Source: Chloroflexota bacterium | Lineage (GTDB): Bacteria; Chloroflexota; Dormibacteria; CF-121 | DNA length: 34,085 bases | Assembly: GCA_005889345.1 (NCBI GenBank) | Contig: VBFR01000221.1 | Location: 1 to 34,085 of the forward strand | Reading direction: 5' to 3' | Shown here: positions 15,567 to 23,088 of the stretch, in pieces | Layout: each line of letters opens with the position of its first letter | How positions within the stretch are numbered: position 1 is the first letter of the stretch | The notes under the pieces: generated by a model | What the model saw: the letters and a program-made list of their open reading frames with translations, nothing else | Databases searched by the model: none | Told to the model about the DNA's origin: nothing | Program-made: the position numbers and the translations under genes

Positions 15567-16354
15567 CTAAATATCGTGATGTGACTGGTAGTGCGGCTTC
15601 AACGTCTCCTGGTAGTCGAGAAAGCCGAAGTGAAAGGCGTGATTCGGCTCGAAGAGGAGCGCTTGGCGAGGCCAGAATTCCGATAGCGCCGCCTCTTCCA
15701 TATCCGGCGTCTGGAATCGACGGAACAATTCCGCCCGGGCGAGCGTTCGGATGTCCGCCAGCCATGCGTGGTCGTTCGACGTCACCTGAACCGCGTCAAG
15801 CTCAGCCACAGCCGCCTCAATTGTTCTCGCGACCCGGGCCCGCAGGACCGCGCGTTTCATCCTCAGCTGTCCGGCCGCGGTAGCTTCGAGATCGAGCTCG
15901 ACGCGGTCGACGTCCACGTCGCTGAGCTCCGACTTCGCCCGCGCAAGCTCCCATCGCGCCTGATCAAGCTTTCCCGCCAACCTGGCGAAGGTGGCGCGAT
16001 AGCCGAACGACTCATCGAACATTGGAAGACCACGCATGTAGAGGAACATGTCGTCGGCGATTTTCAGGTCGTAGTAACGAGCAAAGATTGGCTGGATCAC
16101 GATCTGTCCGAGCTCGAACCGGTTCCATAAGTAGTAATAGCGCGCTATCGCCAGCACCGTCGGACTTCCGACCTGCTCGAGGCGAGCCCGTAGTTCAGCC
16201 AGCCGGACGCGGGGAATTGCCGGACGCCTTCCTCGAAGATCTCCTGCTCGCCAGCCGCCAGATGCCGACGATCCATCCCATCGAGGACGGCGCCGAGCTC
16301 CTTCCACTGCCCCTTGGGACCGTATTGGTCCACCAGGCTCTCGATCTCGCTCAT
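15567..16354 (-). pseudogene. unknown helical (TPR-like) gene with a frameshift
   Basis: Two minus-strand frames read as one protein. ATG 16354 starts MSEIESLVDQYGPKGQWKEL and runs to ...PASGWLNYGLA. After about 16185 the protein-like sequence continues in the neighbouring frame as LEQVGSPTVLAIARYYYLWN... to the stop at 15567. Moving from the first to the second frame needs a -1 shift, i.e. one base appears to be missing. The original frame stops after about 12 non-homologous-looking residues. The product looks all-helical with aromatic-rich repeats; function unknown. It could be a decayed gene, an assembly error or, less likely, a programmed shift. Confidence 0.65.
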
Positions 16355-16358
16355 GGAA

Positions 16359-16393
16359 CCCCCACCCTGCCCTCCCCCGCAAGTGGGGAGGGG
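16359..16393. repeat. palindromic GC repeat, intergenic copy
   Basis: CCCACCCTGCCCTCCCCC-GCAA-GTGGGGAGGGG between the response-regulator stop and the ATG of the frameshifted gene. On the minus strand its G-rich end lies immediately upstream of that ATG. Confidence 0.9.
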
Positions 16394-16411
16394 ATCCTCA
16401 CTGCCGCTCGC

Positions 16412-17113
16412 CTAGTCGGCGACGAAGCGGTAGCCGATCCCCGGAACGGAGTGGATGTAGTGCGGCTTTTCGGAGTCGCGCTCGATCTTTTTGCGCAACC
16501 GGTAGACGTGGGCGTCGACGGTGCGCGTCTCGATCTCGACCTCGTAGCCCCACACCTTGCGCAGCAGCTCGCCGCGGCTGACGACCTGTCCGGCCTGCGA
16601 GGCGAGCAACGACAGGAGGTTGAACTCGGTCAATGTCAGGGCGACTTCCTTGCCCTCGCGCCACACCTGGCGGCTATTCATGTCGATGATGAGGCCTGGG
16701 AACTCGAAGCGCGTCTTGGGCTGTGCCTGCGAGACCGCCTGCTCGCTCCGACGCAGGTGTGCGCCCACCCGGGCTAGGAGTTCCCGTACCTCAAACGGCT
16801 TGGTCAGGTAGTCGTCGGCCCCCACCTCGAGCCCAACGACGACGTCGATCGTGTCGTTCTTCGCGGTCAGCATGATGACCGGCACCTGGGTGCCGTCGGC
16901 GCGCAGCTGGCGGCAGACGTCCATGCCGGAGACGCCCGGCAGGTTCAGGTCGAGGATCACGAGGTCGGGCTCGGACTTCTCGATCATCTCCATGCCCTTC
17001 TCCCCGGTGTCTGCCTCGATCAGGTTCAGGTTTTGACCCACGCACGCCATTCGGACGACCTCCCGGGTCGGGGCATCATCCTCGATCATCAAAATGGTCT
17101 TCGGGAATGACAT
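16412..17113 (-). CDS. OmpR/PhoB-family response regulator
   Basis: 233 residues with a canonical receiver (MIEDDAPTRE acidic pair, phosphoacceptor Asp in LVILDLNLPG, MLTAKND, switch Lys in YLTKPFE). The C-terminal winged helix has the family's LTLTEFNLLSLLASQAGQVV and TVDAHVYRLRKKIE. It probably binds promoter DNA when phosphorylated. It lies 9 nt downstream of the hybrid kinase on the same strand, so it is a likely partner. The upstream SD GAAGGAG overlaps the kinase stop, about 12 nt from the ATG. Confidence 0.95.
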   Translation of the reverse strand: MSFPKTILMIEDDAPTREVVRMACVGQNLNLIEADTGEKGMEMIEKSEPDLVILDLNLPGVSGMDVCRQLRADGTQVPVIMLTAKNDTIDVVVGLEVGADDYLTKPFEVRELLARVGAHLRRSEQAVSQAQPKTRFEFPGLIIDMNSRQVWREGKEVALTLTEFNLLSLLASQAGQVVSRGELLRKVWGYEVEIETRTVDAHVYRLRKKIERDSEKPHYIHSVPGIGYRFVAD

Positions 17114-17122
17114 GGGTCGCGC

Positions 17123-18742
17123 CTACTCCTTCTCCAGAAAGTTCGTCACTTGCAGCATGAATTTCTTGAGTTCGATCGGTTTCGCGATGTAGCCACTGCA
17201 CCCCGCGGCCAGCGCCTGCTCCTCGCTTCCCTTCAGCGCGTTCGCTGTCAGGGCGACCACTTTGATACTCCGCGTGGCCGGGTCCGCTTTGAGCTGGCGG
17301 GTAACCGCTAATCCATCAACGCCGGGGAGCTGCATATCCATCAGTATTAGATCGGGCCGGAGGTGCCGAGCTTTCTCCAGGCCCTCCTGGCCGTTCGAGG
17401 CGGTGTCCACGGCGAAGCCGTTGCCCTCCAGGACCATTCGCGCCAGGTCCAGGTTCGAAGGATTGTCCTCGACCACGAGCACCCGGTTCCGCTTGCTCGG
17501 GCCGGGCCGGAGCGGGAATTCAATGGTGAAGGCAGTGCCCTGGTCGGGGGCGCTCTCGAAGTCGATCGTCCCGCCGTGGAGCTCGACCAGTTTCTTGGTC
17601 AACGCCAGGCCGAGCCCGGTGCCCGGGTACTCCCGGTTACTGGCGCTCTGCACCTGGTAGAAGGCGCCAAAGATCTTGTGCTGGACCTCCTTGGGGATGC
17701 CGATGCCGCTGTCCTGGACCGTGATCCGAAGCGCCTCGCCCTGGACCGCGGCCTTCAGGCCGACCTTCCCCGACGGCGGCGTGAACTTGATGGCATTCGA
17801 CAGCAGGTTGTAGAGGACCTGCTTGAACTTGTTCTTGTCCGCAATCAAAAGCGCATCAGGCGGCTCGACCGTCGAGGCGATCTCGATGTCCTTCTTCATG
17901 GCCAGCGAACGCACCACATTGAGCACCTCGCGGACGGCGGAGTCGACCCCGAACTCCTCGTAGACCAGGTCCATGCGGCCCGCCTCGACCTTGGTCAGGT
18001 CGAGGACGTCGTTGATCAGGGACAGCAGGTGCTTGCCGCTGTTATAGATGTTGTCCAGGCAGTCCTTGCGCTGCTTTTCGGTGATCTTGCCGGCCAGGTC
18101 GTCGCGGAGCAGTTCGGAAAAGCCCAGGATGGCGTTGAGCGGCGTGCGCAACTCGTGCGACATGTTGGCGAGGAACTCGGACTTCAGCCGGCTGACCTCG
18201 GCAATCTGGGCGTTGGCGGTCTCCAGCTCTCCGAGGTGGGCCTGGAGCTGCTCGTAAAGGCGGCCGTTCTCGATGGCGATCGAGGCCTGGTTGGTGATGA
18301 CCTTGAGGATCGCGGCGTCCAGCTCGGTGAAGGGGTCGACCCGCTGCCGCGAGATCGTCATCGCGCCGACCACCCGCTGGGTCGTCGCCAGCGGCTGGAC
18401 CATGAGCGAGCGTGGGGACCGGCTCTGGTCGAGCATCTTGAAGCGTGGGTCGAGGGTGGCGTCGGCGATATTGAGGGTCTCGAGCTGCTCGACGGCGTAG
18501 CCGAGGATGCCGTCGCCCAGGACGAAGCGAGCGATGTGCGGCACCATGTCGCGGTGCGGGTACGTAGCAGTGGCGGTCAGCTCGCGCGTGCCCTCATTAA
18601 GTAGGAAGACGGTGGCGGCGTCGAACTGCACCATCTGGGACGTCGCCCGCAGCATCGCCTCGATGTTGTCGTTGAGGGAAAGCGAGGCGGAAAACAAACC
18701 CCCGAGCCGGTTCAGCAGTTGAATCTCGGGGTCGGCTGTCAC
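17123..18742 (-). CDS. hybrid GAF sensor histidine kinase with C-terminal receiver
   Basis: Soluble kinase without transmembrane segments. Order: GAF domain (about residues 12-160, e.g. FDAATVFLL and GDGILGYAV), short coiled coil, HisKA with phospho-His in SHELRTPLNAILGF, HATPase (N box NLLSNAIKF, DSGIGIP, GTGLGLALTKK), and a receiver (VVEDNPSN, LILMDMQLPG, IAKPIE). The signal sensed is unknown. ATG 18763 is an alternative start, but a perfect TATAAT lies inside its codons 3-4 and no SD precedes it. GTG 18742, 9 nt after that box, is therefore preferred as a leaderless start. Confidence 0.92.
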   Translation of the reverse strand: MTADPEIQLLNRLGGLFSASLSLNDNIEAMLRATSQMVQFDAATVFLLNEGTRELTATATYPHRDMVPHIARFVLGDGILGYAVEQLETLNIADATLDPRFKMLDQSRSPRSLMVQPLATTQRVVGAMTISRQRVDPFTELDAAILKVITNQASIAIENGRLYEQLQAHLGELETANAQIAEVSRLKSEFLANMSHELRTPLNAILGFSELLRDDLAGKITEKQRKDCLDNIYNSGKHLLSLINDVLDLTKVEAGRMDLVYEEFGVDSAVREVLNVVRSLAMKKDIEIASTVEPPDALLIADKNKFKQVLYNLLSNAIKFTPPSGKVGLKAAVQGEALRITVQDSGIGIPKEVQHKIFGAFYQVQSASNREYPGTGLGLALTKKLVELHGGTIDFESAPDQGTAFTIEFPLRPGPSKRNRVLVVEDNPSNLDLARMVLEGNGFAVDTASNGQEGLEKARHLRPDLILMDMQLPGVDGLAVTRQLKADPATRSIKVVALTANALKGSEEQALAAGCSGYIAKPIELKKFMLQVTNFLEKE

Positions 18743-18751
18743 GTGCCCGAC

Positions 18752-18757
18752 ATTATA
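18752..18757 (-). promoter_or_regulatory. -10 box for leaderless kinase gene
   Basis: Perfect TATAAT on the minus strand, ending 9 nt before GTG 18742. The region 17 nt upstream (TGGTTC) is a poor -35. Confidence 0.5.
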
Positions 18758-18980
18758 AGTCATGATTTTTGACAGAACCACGTTCCTGATTGGGGGTTTC
18801 GATACTGCAACGTCACGCTGCGTAACTTTCTTTCAGCGGCAGCGAGCCCGCAGGGCGAGCCGCGCTTTCGCGCGTGACAGGGCGGGCGGCGGATGCGGCC
18901 TGTACGCGCTCACGAGGCCGTCGTTATTTCGGCCGAGTGCGCGATGGGCCGCTGGACGACGCCCTCGCCCGGCAAATGAG

Positions 18981-18986
18981 TAGCAT
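18981..18986 (+). promoter_or_regulatory. -10 box for leaderless dehydrogenase gene
   Basis: TAGCAT ending 8 nt before GTG 18995, with no SD between them. There is no convincing -35. Confidence 0.4.
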
Positions 18987-18994
18987 GACGCGAC

Positions 18995-20032
18995 GTGAAG
19001 GCGATTCGATTTCACCAGCACGGTGGCCCCGAGGTGCTCCGCTACGAGGACGCGCCAACCCCGAAGCCCGGCCCCGGTGAGGTGCTGGTCGCGCTTCGGG
19101 CGGCCGCCCTCAACCACCTGGACCTCTTTACCCGCAACGGCGGCGTCCCCAAGGTACCCCTCCCCCACATCGGCGGCGCCGATGGCGCTGGCGTGGTGGC
19201 GACCAACGGTCCCGGCGCGAGCCGCTATCCCGCCGGCACCCGCGTCTTCTTCGACCCTGGGTTGAGCGACGGCACCTGCGACTACTGCGCCCGCGGCGAG
19301 CACAGCCTCTGCGAGCGGTGGGAGATCCTCGGCGAGCACCGCGACGGCACCTATGCGCAGGCGGTCGTCATGCCCGAAATCAACCTCCGGCCCATCCCGG
19401 AAGGCCTGAGCTTCGAGGAAGCTGCCGCCTTCCCGCTGGTGTTCCTGACCGCCTGGCGCATGGTGGTGACGAAGGCCCGCGTCCTGCCGGGTGAGTCGGT
19501 GCTCATCCTCGGGATCGGCGGCGGCGTGGCGCTGGCCGCGCTGCAGATCGCCAAGCACGTGGGGGCCCGCGTCTTCGTCACCTCGAGCAGCCAGGAGAAA
19601 CTCGACCGCGCCAAAGCGATGGGCGCCGACGTGCTGATCAACCACAAGGCGCAGGACTTCTCCAAAGAAGTCTGGGGCATCACGGAGAAGCGCGGCGTCG
19701 ACGTCGTGATCGAAAACGTGGGTGCGGCCACCTGGGCCGGGAGCATTCGGGCGCTGGCACGAGGCGGCCGGCTGGTCACGTGTGGCGCCACGTCCGGCCC
19801 CAAGCCGGATGAGGATATCCGCCGCATCTTCACCAAGCAGATCACGATTTACGGCTCGACCATGGGAACCCGGCATGACTGGGAACAGCTGAGCCGGCTG
19901 CTGGCCGCCAAATACTTCCGGCCGGTCGTCGACCGCACCTTCCCGCTCGAGCAGGCGGCACAGGCGCAGACGCTCCTCGAGCAGGGGGAACACTTCGGCA
20001 AGCTCGTCCTGACGATTCCGCCGCTTTCGTGA
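18995..20032 (+). CDS. zinc-type medium-chain dehydrogenase/quinone oxidoreductase
   Basis: 345-residue MDR-superfamily oxidoreductase. N-terminal GroES-like domain (KAIRFHQHGGPEVLRYED, ALNHLDLFTRNG, HIGGADGAGVV), then a Rossmann domain with GIGGGVALAALQIAKHVGA and the cofactor segment VTSSSQEKLDRAKAMGAD. The structural-zinc loop reads DGTCDYCARGEHSLCERWE: three of the usual four Cys, with Asp where the first Cys is expected. The Ser after FVTSS suggests NADP rather than NAD, but this is weak. Substrate unknown. The end overlaps the next gene by GTGA. Confidence 0.9.
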   Translation: MKAIRFHQHGGPEVLRYEDAPTPKPGPGEVLVALRAAALNHLDLFTRNGGVPKVPLPHIGGADGAGVVATNGPGASRYPAGTRVFFDPGLSDGTCDYCARGEHSLCERWEILGEHRDGTYAQAVVMPEINLRPIPEGLSFEEAAAFPLVFLTAWRMVVTKARVLPGESVLILGIGGGVALAALQIAKHVGARVFVTSSSQEKLDRAKAMGADVLINHKAQDFSKEVWGITEKRGVDVVIENVGAATWAGSIRALARGGRLVTCGATSGPKPDEDIRRIFTKQITIYGSTMGTRHDWEQLSRLLAAKYFRPVVDRTFPLEQAAQAQTLLEQGEHFGKLVLTIPPLS

Positions 20033-21174
20033 AGCGGTCATGGGTGGCTGTCCTCATCGTTGCGCTCCTCGTCGCCTGTGGTCAGCCGACCGCGCAGGCG
20101 ACGCCGACGGCGTCACCCCACCACACGCCTACGCCGACGCCAAGCCCGACGCCAGTCCCGACACCGACGCCGCTGCCGCCCCCGCCGAACCTCCCTGCGG
20201 CCGCGGGCTTGGGAGTGCCGGCCGGCTTTTCGGCGTATGTCTACGCGCGCGGCCTTGGCACCGCGACCGCGATGGCCTTCGGTCCGGACGGCCGGCTTTA
20301 CGTCCTGAGTTCCGGTGGCTCGCTCGCCGTCGTTGGATCGGCCGGCGCCGGCCCCCGTGTCTTGCTCTCTGGCCTTCCAATCCCGCTGGGGCTGGCCTGG
20401 CGGGGTGACGATCTCTACGTTTCGGTCCGCGGCGGCGTCCGGGCATATCACCTCACCAACGGTGCCCTGTCAGGCGGCGGCACCGTCGTGCGGGGGCTGG
20501 TCCCGGCAGTCAGCCGTCACCAGAACGATTGGATCGTCTCGATGCCCAACGGCGACTTTCTCCTCGGGCTGGGGTCGACCTGCGACGTCTGCAACGAAGC
20601 CGACCCGAGAAGCGCGAGCGTGCTGCGCTTTCACGCTGACTGGAGCTACGCCGGTGTGGTCGTGCGGGGCAGCCGCAACCCCTACGGTCTCGCGCTGCGC
20701 GGCTCGACCGGCGACGCCTACGTCACCATCAACGGCCAGGACAATCTCGGCGCACAGCCGGCGGACCATCTCTTGCGGGTAACGGACGGCGAAGACGCGG
20801 GATGGCCGCGCTGCTGGCCAGCCTATCCGGACGGCAGTCTCCACGGCAATTGCGCCGGCGTCGCGCCGCCGGTCGCGGTGTTCGCGCCCCACTCGTCGGC
20901 GGACGGCATCACCTTTTACGATGGGGCCGAGTTTGGCGCGGATTACGCAGACAGTGCCTTCGTGACGGAATGGGGCGCCAACGTCGGCGGCCCGACCGGA
21001 CGTCGAGTGATGCGGGTGGTGCTATCCGGGTCCGGCGCGAGTGAGCACGGCCAGGTCAGTGATTTCGCGACCGGGTTCTCGCATCCGCTGGCCATCCTCG
21101 AGGCACCCGATGGTGGCCTGCTGGTCGGTGACTACGGCACCGGCCAGGTCACGGAGATCTTCCGGACGAGCTAG
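20029..21174 (+). CDS. lipoprotein of the glucose/sorbosone dehydrogenase beta-propeller type
   Basis: 381 residues. Lipobox LLVAC near residue 17, then a Thr/Pro linker (TPTPTPSPTPVPTPTP) and a six-bladed propeller-like domain: AMAFGPDGRLYVLS, IPLGLAWRGDDLYVSV, MPNGDFLLGLGSTCDVCNEA, SRNPYGLALRG and DGGLLVGDYGTGQV. These match PQQ-dependent soluble sugar dehydrogenase relatives; whether PQQ is bound is unknown. It is expected on the outer face of the membrane. The GTG start overlaps the dehydrogenase stop (GTGA), so the pair is translationally coupled and may share an oxidative role (inference). Confidence 0.88.
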   Translation: MKRSWVAVLIVALLVACGQPTAQATPTASPHHTPTPTPSPTPVPTPTPLPPPPNLPAAAGLGVPAGFSAYVYARGLGTATAMAFGPDGRLYVLSSGGSLAVVGSAGAGPRVLLSGLPIPLGLAWRGDDLYVSVRGGVRAYHLTNGALSGGGTVVRGLVPAVSRHQNDWIVSMPNGDFLLGLGSTCDVCNEADPRSASVLRFHADWSYAGVVVRGSRNPYGLALRGSTGDAYVTINGQDNLGAQPADHLLRVTDGEDAGWPRCWPAYPDGSLHGNCAGVAPPVAVFAPHSSADGITFYDGAEFGADYADSAFVTEWGANVGGPTGRRVMRVVLSGSGASEHGQVSDFATGFSHPLAILEAPDGGLLVGDYGTGQVTEIFRTS

Positions 21175-21176
21175 CG

Positions 21177-21211
21177 CCCCACCCGACCCTCCCCCGCCAA
21201 GCGGGGGAAGG
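21177..21211. repeat. palindromic GC repeat, intergenic copy
   Basis: CCCACCCGACCCTCCCCCGCC-AA-GCGGGGGAAGG, just after the sugar-dehydrogenase stop. The left half has GA in place of TG. Confidence 0.85.
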
Positions 21212-21221
21212 AAATGCCATT

Positions 21222-21244
21222 TGCCCCCGCAAGCGGGGCAGGGC
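21222..21244. repeat. truncated second palindrome copy
   Basis: TGCCCCCGC-AA-GCGGGGCAGGG directly follows the copy at 21177-21211. It retains the stem but lacks the CACCCTG end. It may be a partial duplication. Confidence 0.6.
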
Positions 21245-21280
21245 AACCAGCGTCGCACACGTATCGGCCTGGTCGATCGA

Positions 21281-21997
21281 TTGAAAGACCTGACGGACTG
21301 GCTCAGCGAAGGCGAGGCGACGGCCAGCCAGGGTTACCTCACGTCTGCGGGCGGCCCGCTGCACCGTCCGAGCCGCCAATGGTACGGACAGGTGATGCCC
21401 GGCTCATGGGCGCCCAACATCGACAGCGACGGGGTCGACGGCAAACTCGGCGGCGTCGTCGCCATCCGGGCTCACGACCCGGCGTTCGACGAGAACGTCT
21501 TCCTCGCGCAGGTGCAGCGCCTGTTTTTCGCGGTCATCGAGGCATGGAGCGCGCTCAAGCCGGCGCTCAGCCAGGGTGTCATGGCGTCGTTGATCTGGGA
21601 GGAGCAGAAGGCCCAGATCTCCTCCTACAGGGAACGGGGATGGCGCAACGTTCTCACCAAGCTGACATTTACCAGCGCGGTCGTGGCGGGCGCGCTCAGC
21701 GACAGCGGCTTCGACACGATCACGGTGCGCATCAACGCCAACTCGGCCGACTACGACGTCGACGCCGATCGGAACGTGATCCGCGGTGATACGCAACCCT
21801 GGGACTGGACCGAAGACTGGATCTTTCAGCGCCCGTTGACTGCACAGACCGGCCGGCCGGGCACGATCACCTCACAGACGTGCCCGAACTGCGGCGCCGC
21901 GGTCAACGTCGACATCACCAGCATCTGTCCCTTCTGCGATGCCGCCGTCATCAGTGGGAAGTTCGGCTGGTTGTTGACGCGCATCGATCGGGTCTAG
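21281..21997 (+). CDS. Tim44-like domain protein with C-terminal zinc ribbon
   Basis: About 238 residues. The middle (NVFLAQVQRLFFAVIEAW ... TITVRINANSADYDVD) resembles the Tim44/mitochondrial import-like cystatin-fold domain also seen at 23403-24332. The C-terminus is a CxxC...CxxC zinc ribbon (CPNCGAA ... CPFCDAA) ending FGWLLTRI. The start is uncertain: TTG 21281 (LKDLTDWLSEGEA) is chosen because upstream in-frame codons fall in the repeats. TTG 21221, preceded by AAGGA, or CTG 21269 are alternatives. No signal peptide or membrane helix is seen. It is a paralog of the SPFH-operon protein; role unknown. Confidence 0.8.
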   Translation: MKDLTDWLSEGEATASQGYLTSAGGPLHRPSRQWYGQVMPGSWAPNIDSDGVDGKLGGVVAIRAHDPAFDENVFLAQVQRLFFAVIEAWSALKPALSQGVMASLIWEEQKAQISSYRERGWRNVLTKLTFTSAVVAGALSDSGFDTITVRINANSADYDVDADRNVIRGDTQPWDWTEDWIFQRPLTAQTGRPGTITSQTCPNCGAAVNVDITSICPFCDAAVISGKFGWLLTRIDRV

Positions 21998-22078
21998 ATG
22001 AATTTGCCTCCGTATGCACAGCCCCTCAGGCGCTCCGCTTCGAACATAGACGTCCCGGCGCTCGTTGGTGCGCCAGGA

Positions 22079-22284
22079 GAAATTCGCGAGCCTTGTCGCG
22101 GCTCGCGAATTTCGACGGACGAGCTCCCACCGTTCCGAGAGACGCGCGAGACACGCTTGCCAAACGCAAGGGAGCTGCGCGCGTACACCACTGGGTGAGC
22201 TGGACGTCGCTGGGAGCTCGGTTTCAGGCGCTTCTCGCGCCTGAAAACAGAAAACCGACCATCGCTCAGTGGTCGGTTTTCCTG
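22079..22284 (+). ncRNA. candidate structured RNA in convergent gap
   Basis: A series of perfect helices with no supported ORF. H1: GAAATTCGCGAGCC 22079-22092 with 22100-22113 (14 bp, 7-nt loop). H2: CGAGCTCCCA 22120-22129 with TGGGAGCTCG 22211-22220 (10 bp) closing a multibranch. Inside it are ACGCGCG/CGCGCGT (22142-22148, 22178-22184), CTTGC/GCAAG (22156-22160, 22166-22170) and CACC/GGTG (22186-22189, 22194-22197). H3: TTTCAGGCGC 22222-22231 with 22237-22246 (10 bp). H4 is a terminator. AGCTCCC can alternatively pair with GGGAGCT at 22170-22176. The terminator at the right end favours a plus-strand transcript. It does not match tmRNA, RNase P, SRP or 6S signatures that I know. No promoter found. 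Confidence 0.5.
22250..22284 (+). terminator. intrinsic terminator, probably bidirectional
   Basis: GAAAACCGACCA (22250-22261), 8-nt loop, TGGTCGGTTTTC (22270-22281): a 12-bp perfect stem with T-runs on both strands. It suits the convergent Tim44-like and radC genes. Confidence 0.8.
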
Positions 22285-22438
22285 CCCCGTCTGGGCCGCG
22301 CCCGCCGGCAGGCGAGCCCGACTATTCTCTCATTGCCGGGGCCTCCGTGGACGCCCCAATTGCGGTTTCTGTTGCTGCGGTTACTGCTTATTTAACAACA
22401 GCCCTATCAAGTTTCTATATCTGGTTGTCGATTGCGGC
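22285..22438. other. intergenic, AT-richer tail of the convergent gap
   Basis: About 150 nt downstream of the radC-like gene. AT content rises at 22360-22435, with a distant CTGTTG/CAACAG pairing (about 22368-22405). No gene or clear promoter is seen. Confidence 0.4.
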
Positions 22439-23035
22439 CTACAGGGCGCCGGATTCGCGCAGGCTCCGGAAGCGCTCGGTGCAGACCACCAAGTGATCCA
22501 GGACTTCCACCCCGAGTAACCGGCCGGCTTCCTGGAGGTGGCGCGTGACCGCCAGGTCCTCCGGGCTGGGGCTGGGATCGCCGGAAGGGTGGTTGTGAGC
22601 CAGGATGACGGCCGCTGCTCCCAACGTCAGCGCCGGTCCGAAAACCTCACGCGGCTGCAACGCAGCGACGTTGAGGCCACCGACCGCGACCTTTTCGCAC
22701 GCCAGCGGTTGGTTGCGCGTATTCAGGTAGAGGACGGCGAAACACTCCTTCAGGCTGCTGCGAAGCTCCTGGAACTGCAGCAGAGCCTCCCGTGGCGACG
22801 TGACCGCCGGGGCGGCGCTGTCGGCCGGCACATGCCAGCGGCGAGCGAGCTCCCGCACCATGAAGAGCCGGCGGACCTGGGCGGGCCTGAAGCCATGCTT
22901 GCGAGCCGACGCCCGCAGGTCCCCAGGTTGCCGCTCGACAATGCCTCCTTCCGCCAGCAACGCCCTGACCCCCGACAGATCGCCCCGCTGCCCGACGAGG
23001 GCAGCCAGCAGGCCCGGCTCGTCCGGCACAGCCAT
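22439..23035 (-). CDS. radC: RadC-like JAB1/MPN domain protein
   Basis: 198 residues from ATG 23035 (MAVPDEPGLLAALVG); the longer open frame upstream is a shadow of neighbouring genes. The C-terminal half carries the RadC JAMM metal motif AHNHPSGDPSPSPED, preceded by LRSSLKECFAVLYLNTRNQ and followed by LLGVEVLDHLVV. The N-terminal part, where many homologs have a helix-hairpin-helix, is recognisable only loosely (HGFRPAQVRRLFMVRELARR). The protein family is widespread, its role unsettled (earlier linked to repair). It is transcribed toward the terminator in the convergent gap. Confidence 0.9.
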   Translation of the reverse strand: MAVPDEPGLLAALVGQRGDLSGVRALLAEGGIVERQPGDLRASARKHGFRPAQVRRLFMVRELARRWHVPADSAAPAVTSPREALLQFQELRSSLKECFAVLYLNTRNQPLACEKVAVGGLNVAALQPREVFGPALTLGAAAVILAHNHPSGDPSPSPEDLAVTRHLQEAGRLLGVEVLDHLVVCTERFRSLRESGAL

Positions 23036-23043
23036 CGCCCGCC

Positions 23044-23067
23044 ATGTTACTACATTTTTGTGTAGTA
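23044..23067 (-). promoter_or_regulatory. -10 box overlapped by a dyad upstream of radC
   Basis: TAACAT (23049-23044) ends 8 nt before the radC ATG with no SD, suggesting a leaderless mRNA. A 7-bp inverted repeat TACTACA-(6)-TGTAGTA at 23048-23067 overlaps the upstream edge of the -10 and the spacer, where a repressor would act. The dyad is not a recognised SOS box. Confidence 0.5.
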
Positions 23068-23088
23068 GCCTACGCTGAATGAGTCGGC

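Noticed and set aside
17363-18604. 413-codon plus-strand frame
   Set aside because: Antisense to the histidine kinase; composition typical of a shadow frame.
18833-20041. 402-codon minus-strand frame
   Set aside because: Antisense to the well-supported dehydrogenase gene with no recognisable domains.
20113-20190. Tandem short repeats
   Set aside because: Encodes the Thr/Pro linker of the lipoprotein; not a CRISPR array or satellite.
21998-22198. 66-codon plus-strand ORF in the convergent gap
   Set aside because: Overlaps the perfect hairpins, has no SD and no protein-like pattern.
22000-22285. tmRNA, RNase P, SRP or 6S RNA
   Set aside because: No tRNA-like CCA end, tag frame, or conserved core sequences of these RNAs found on either strand.
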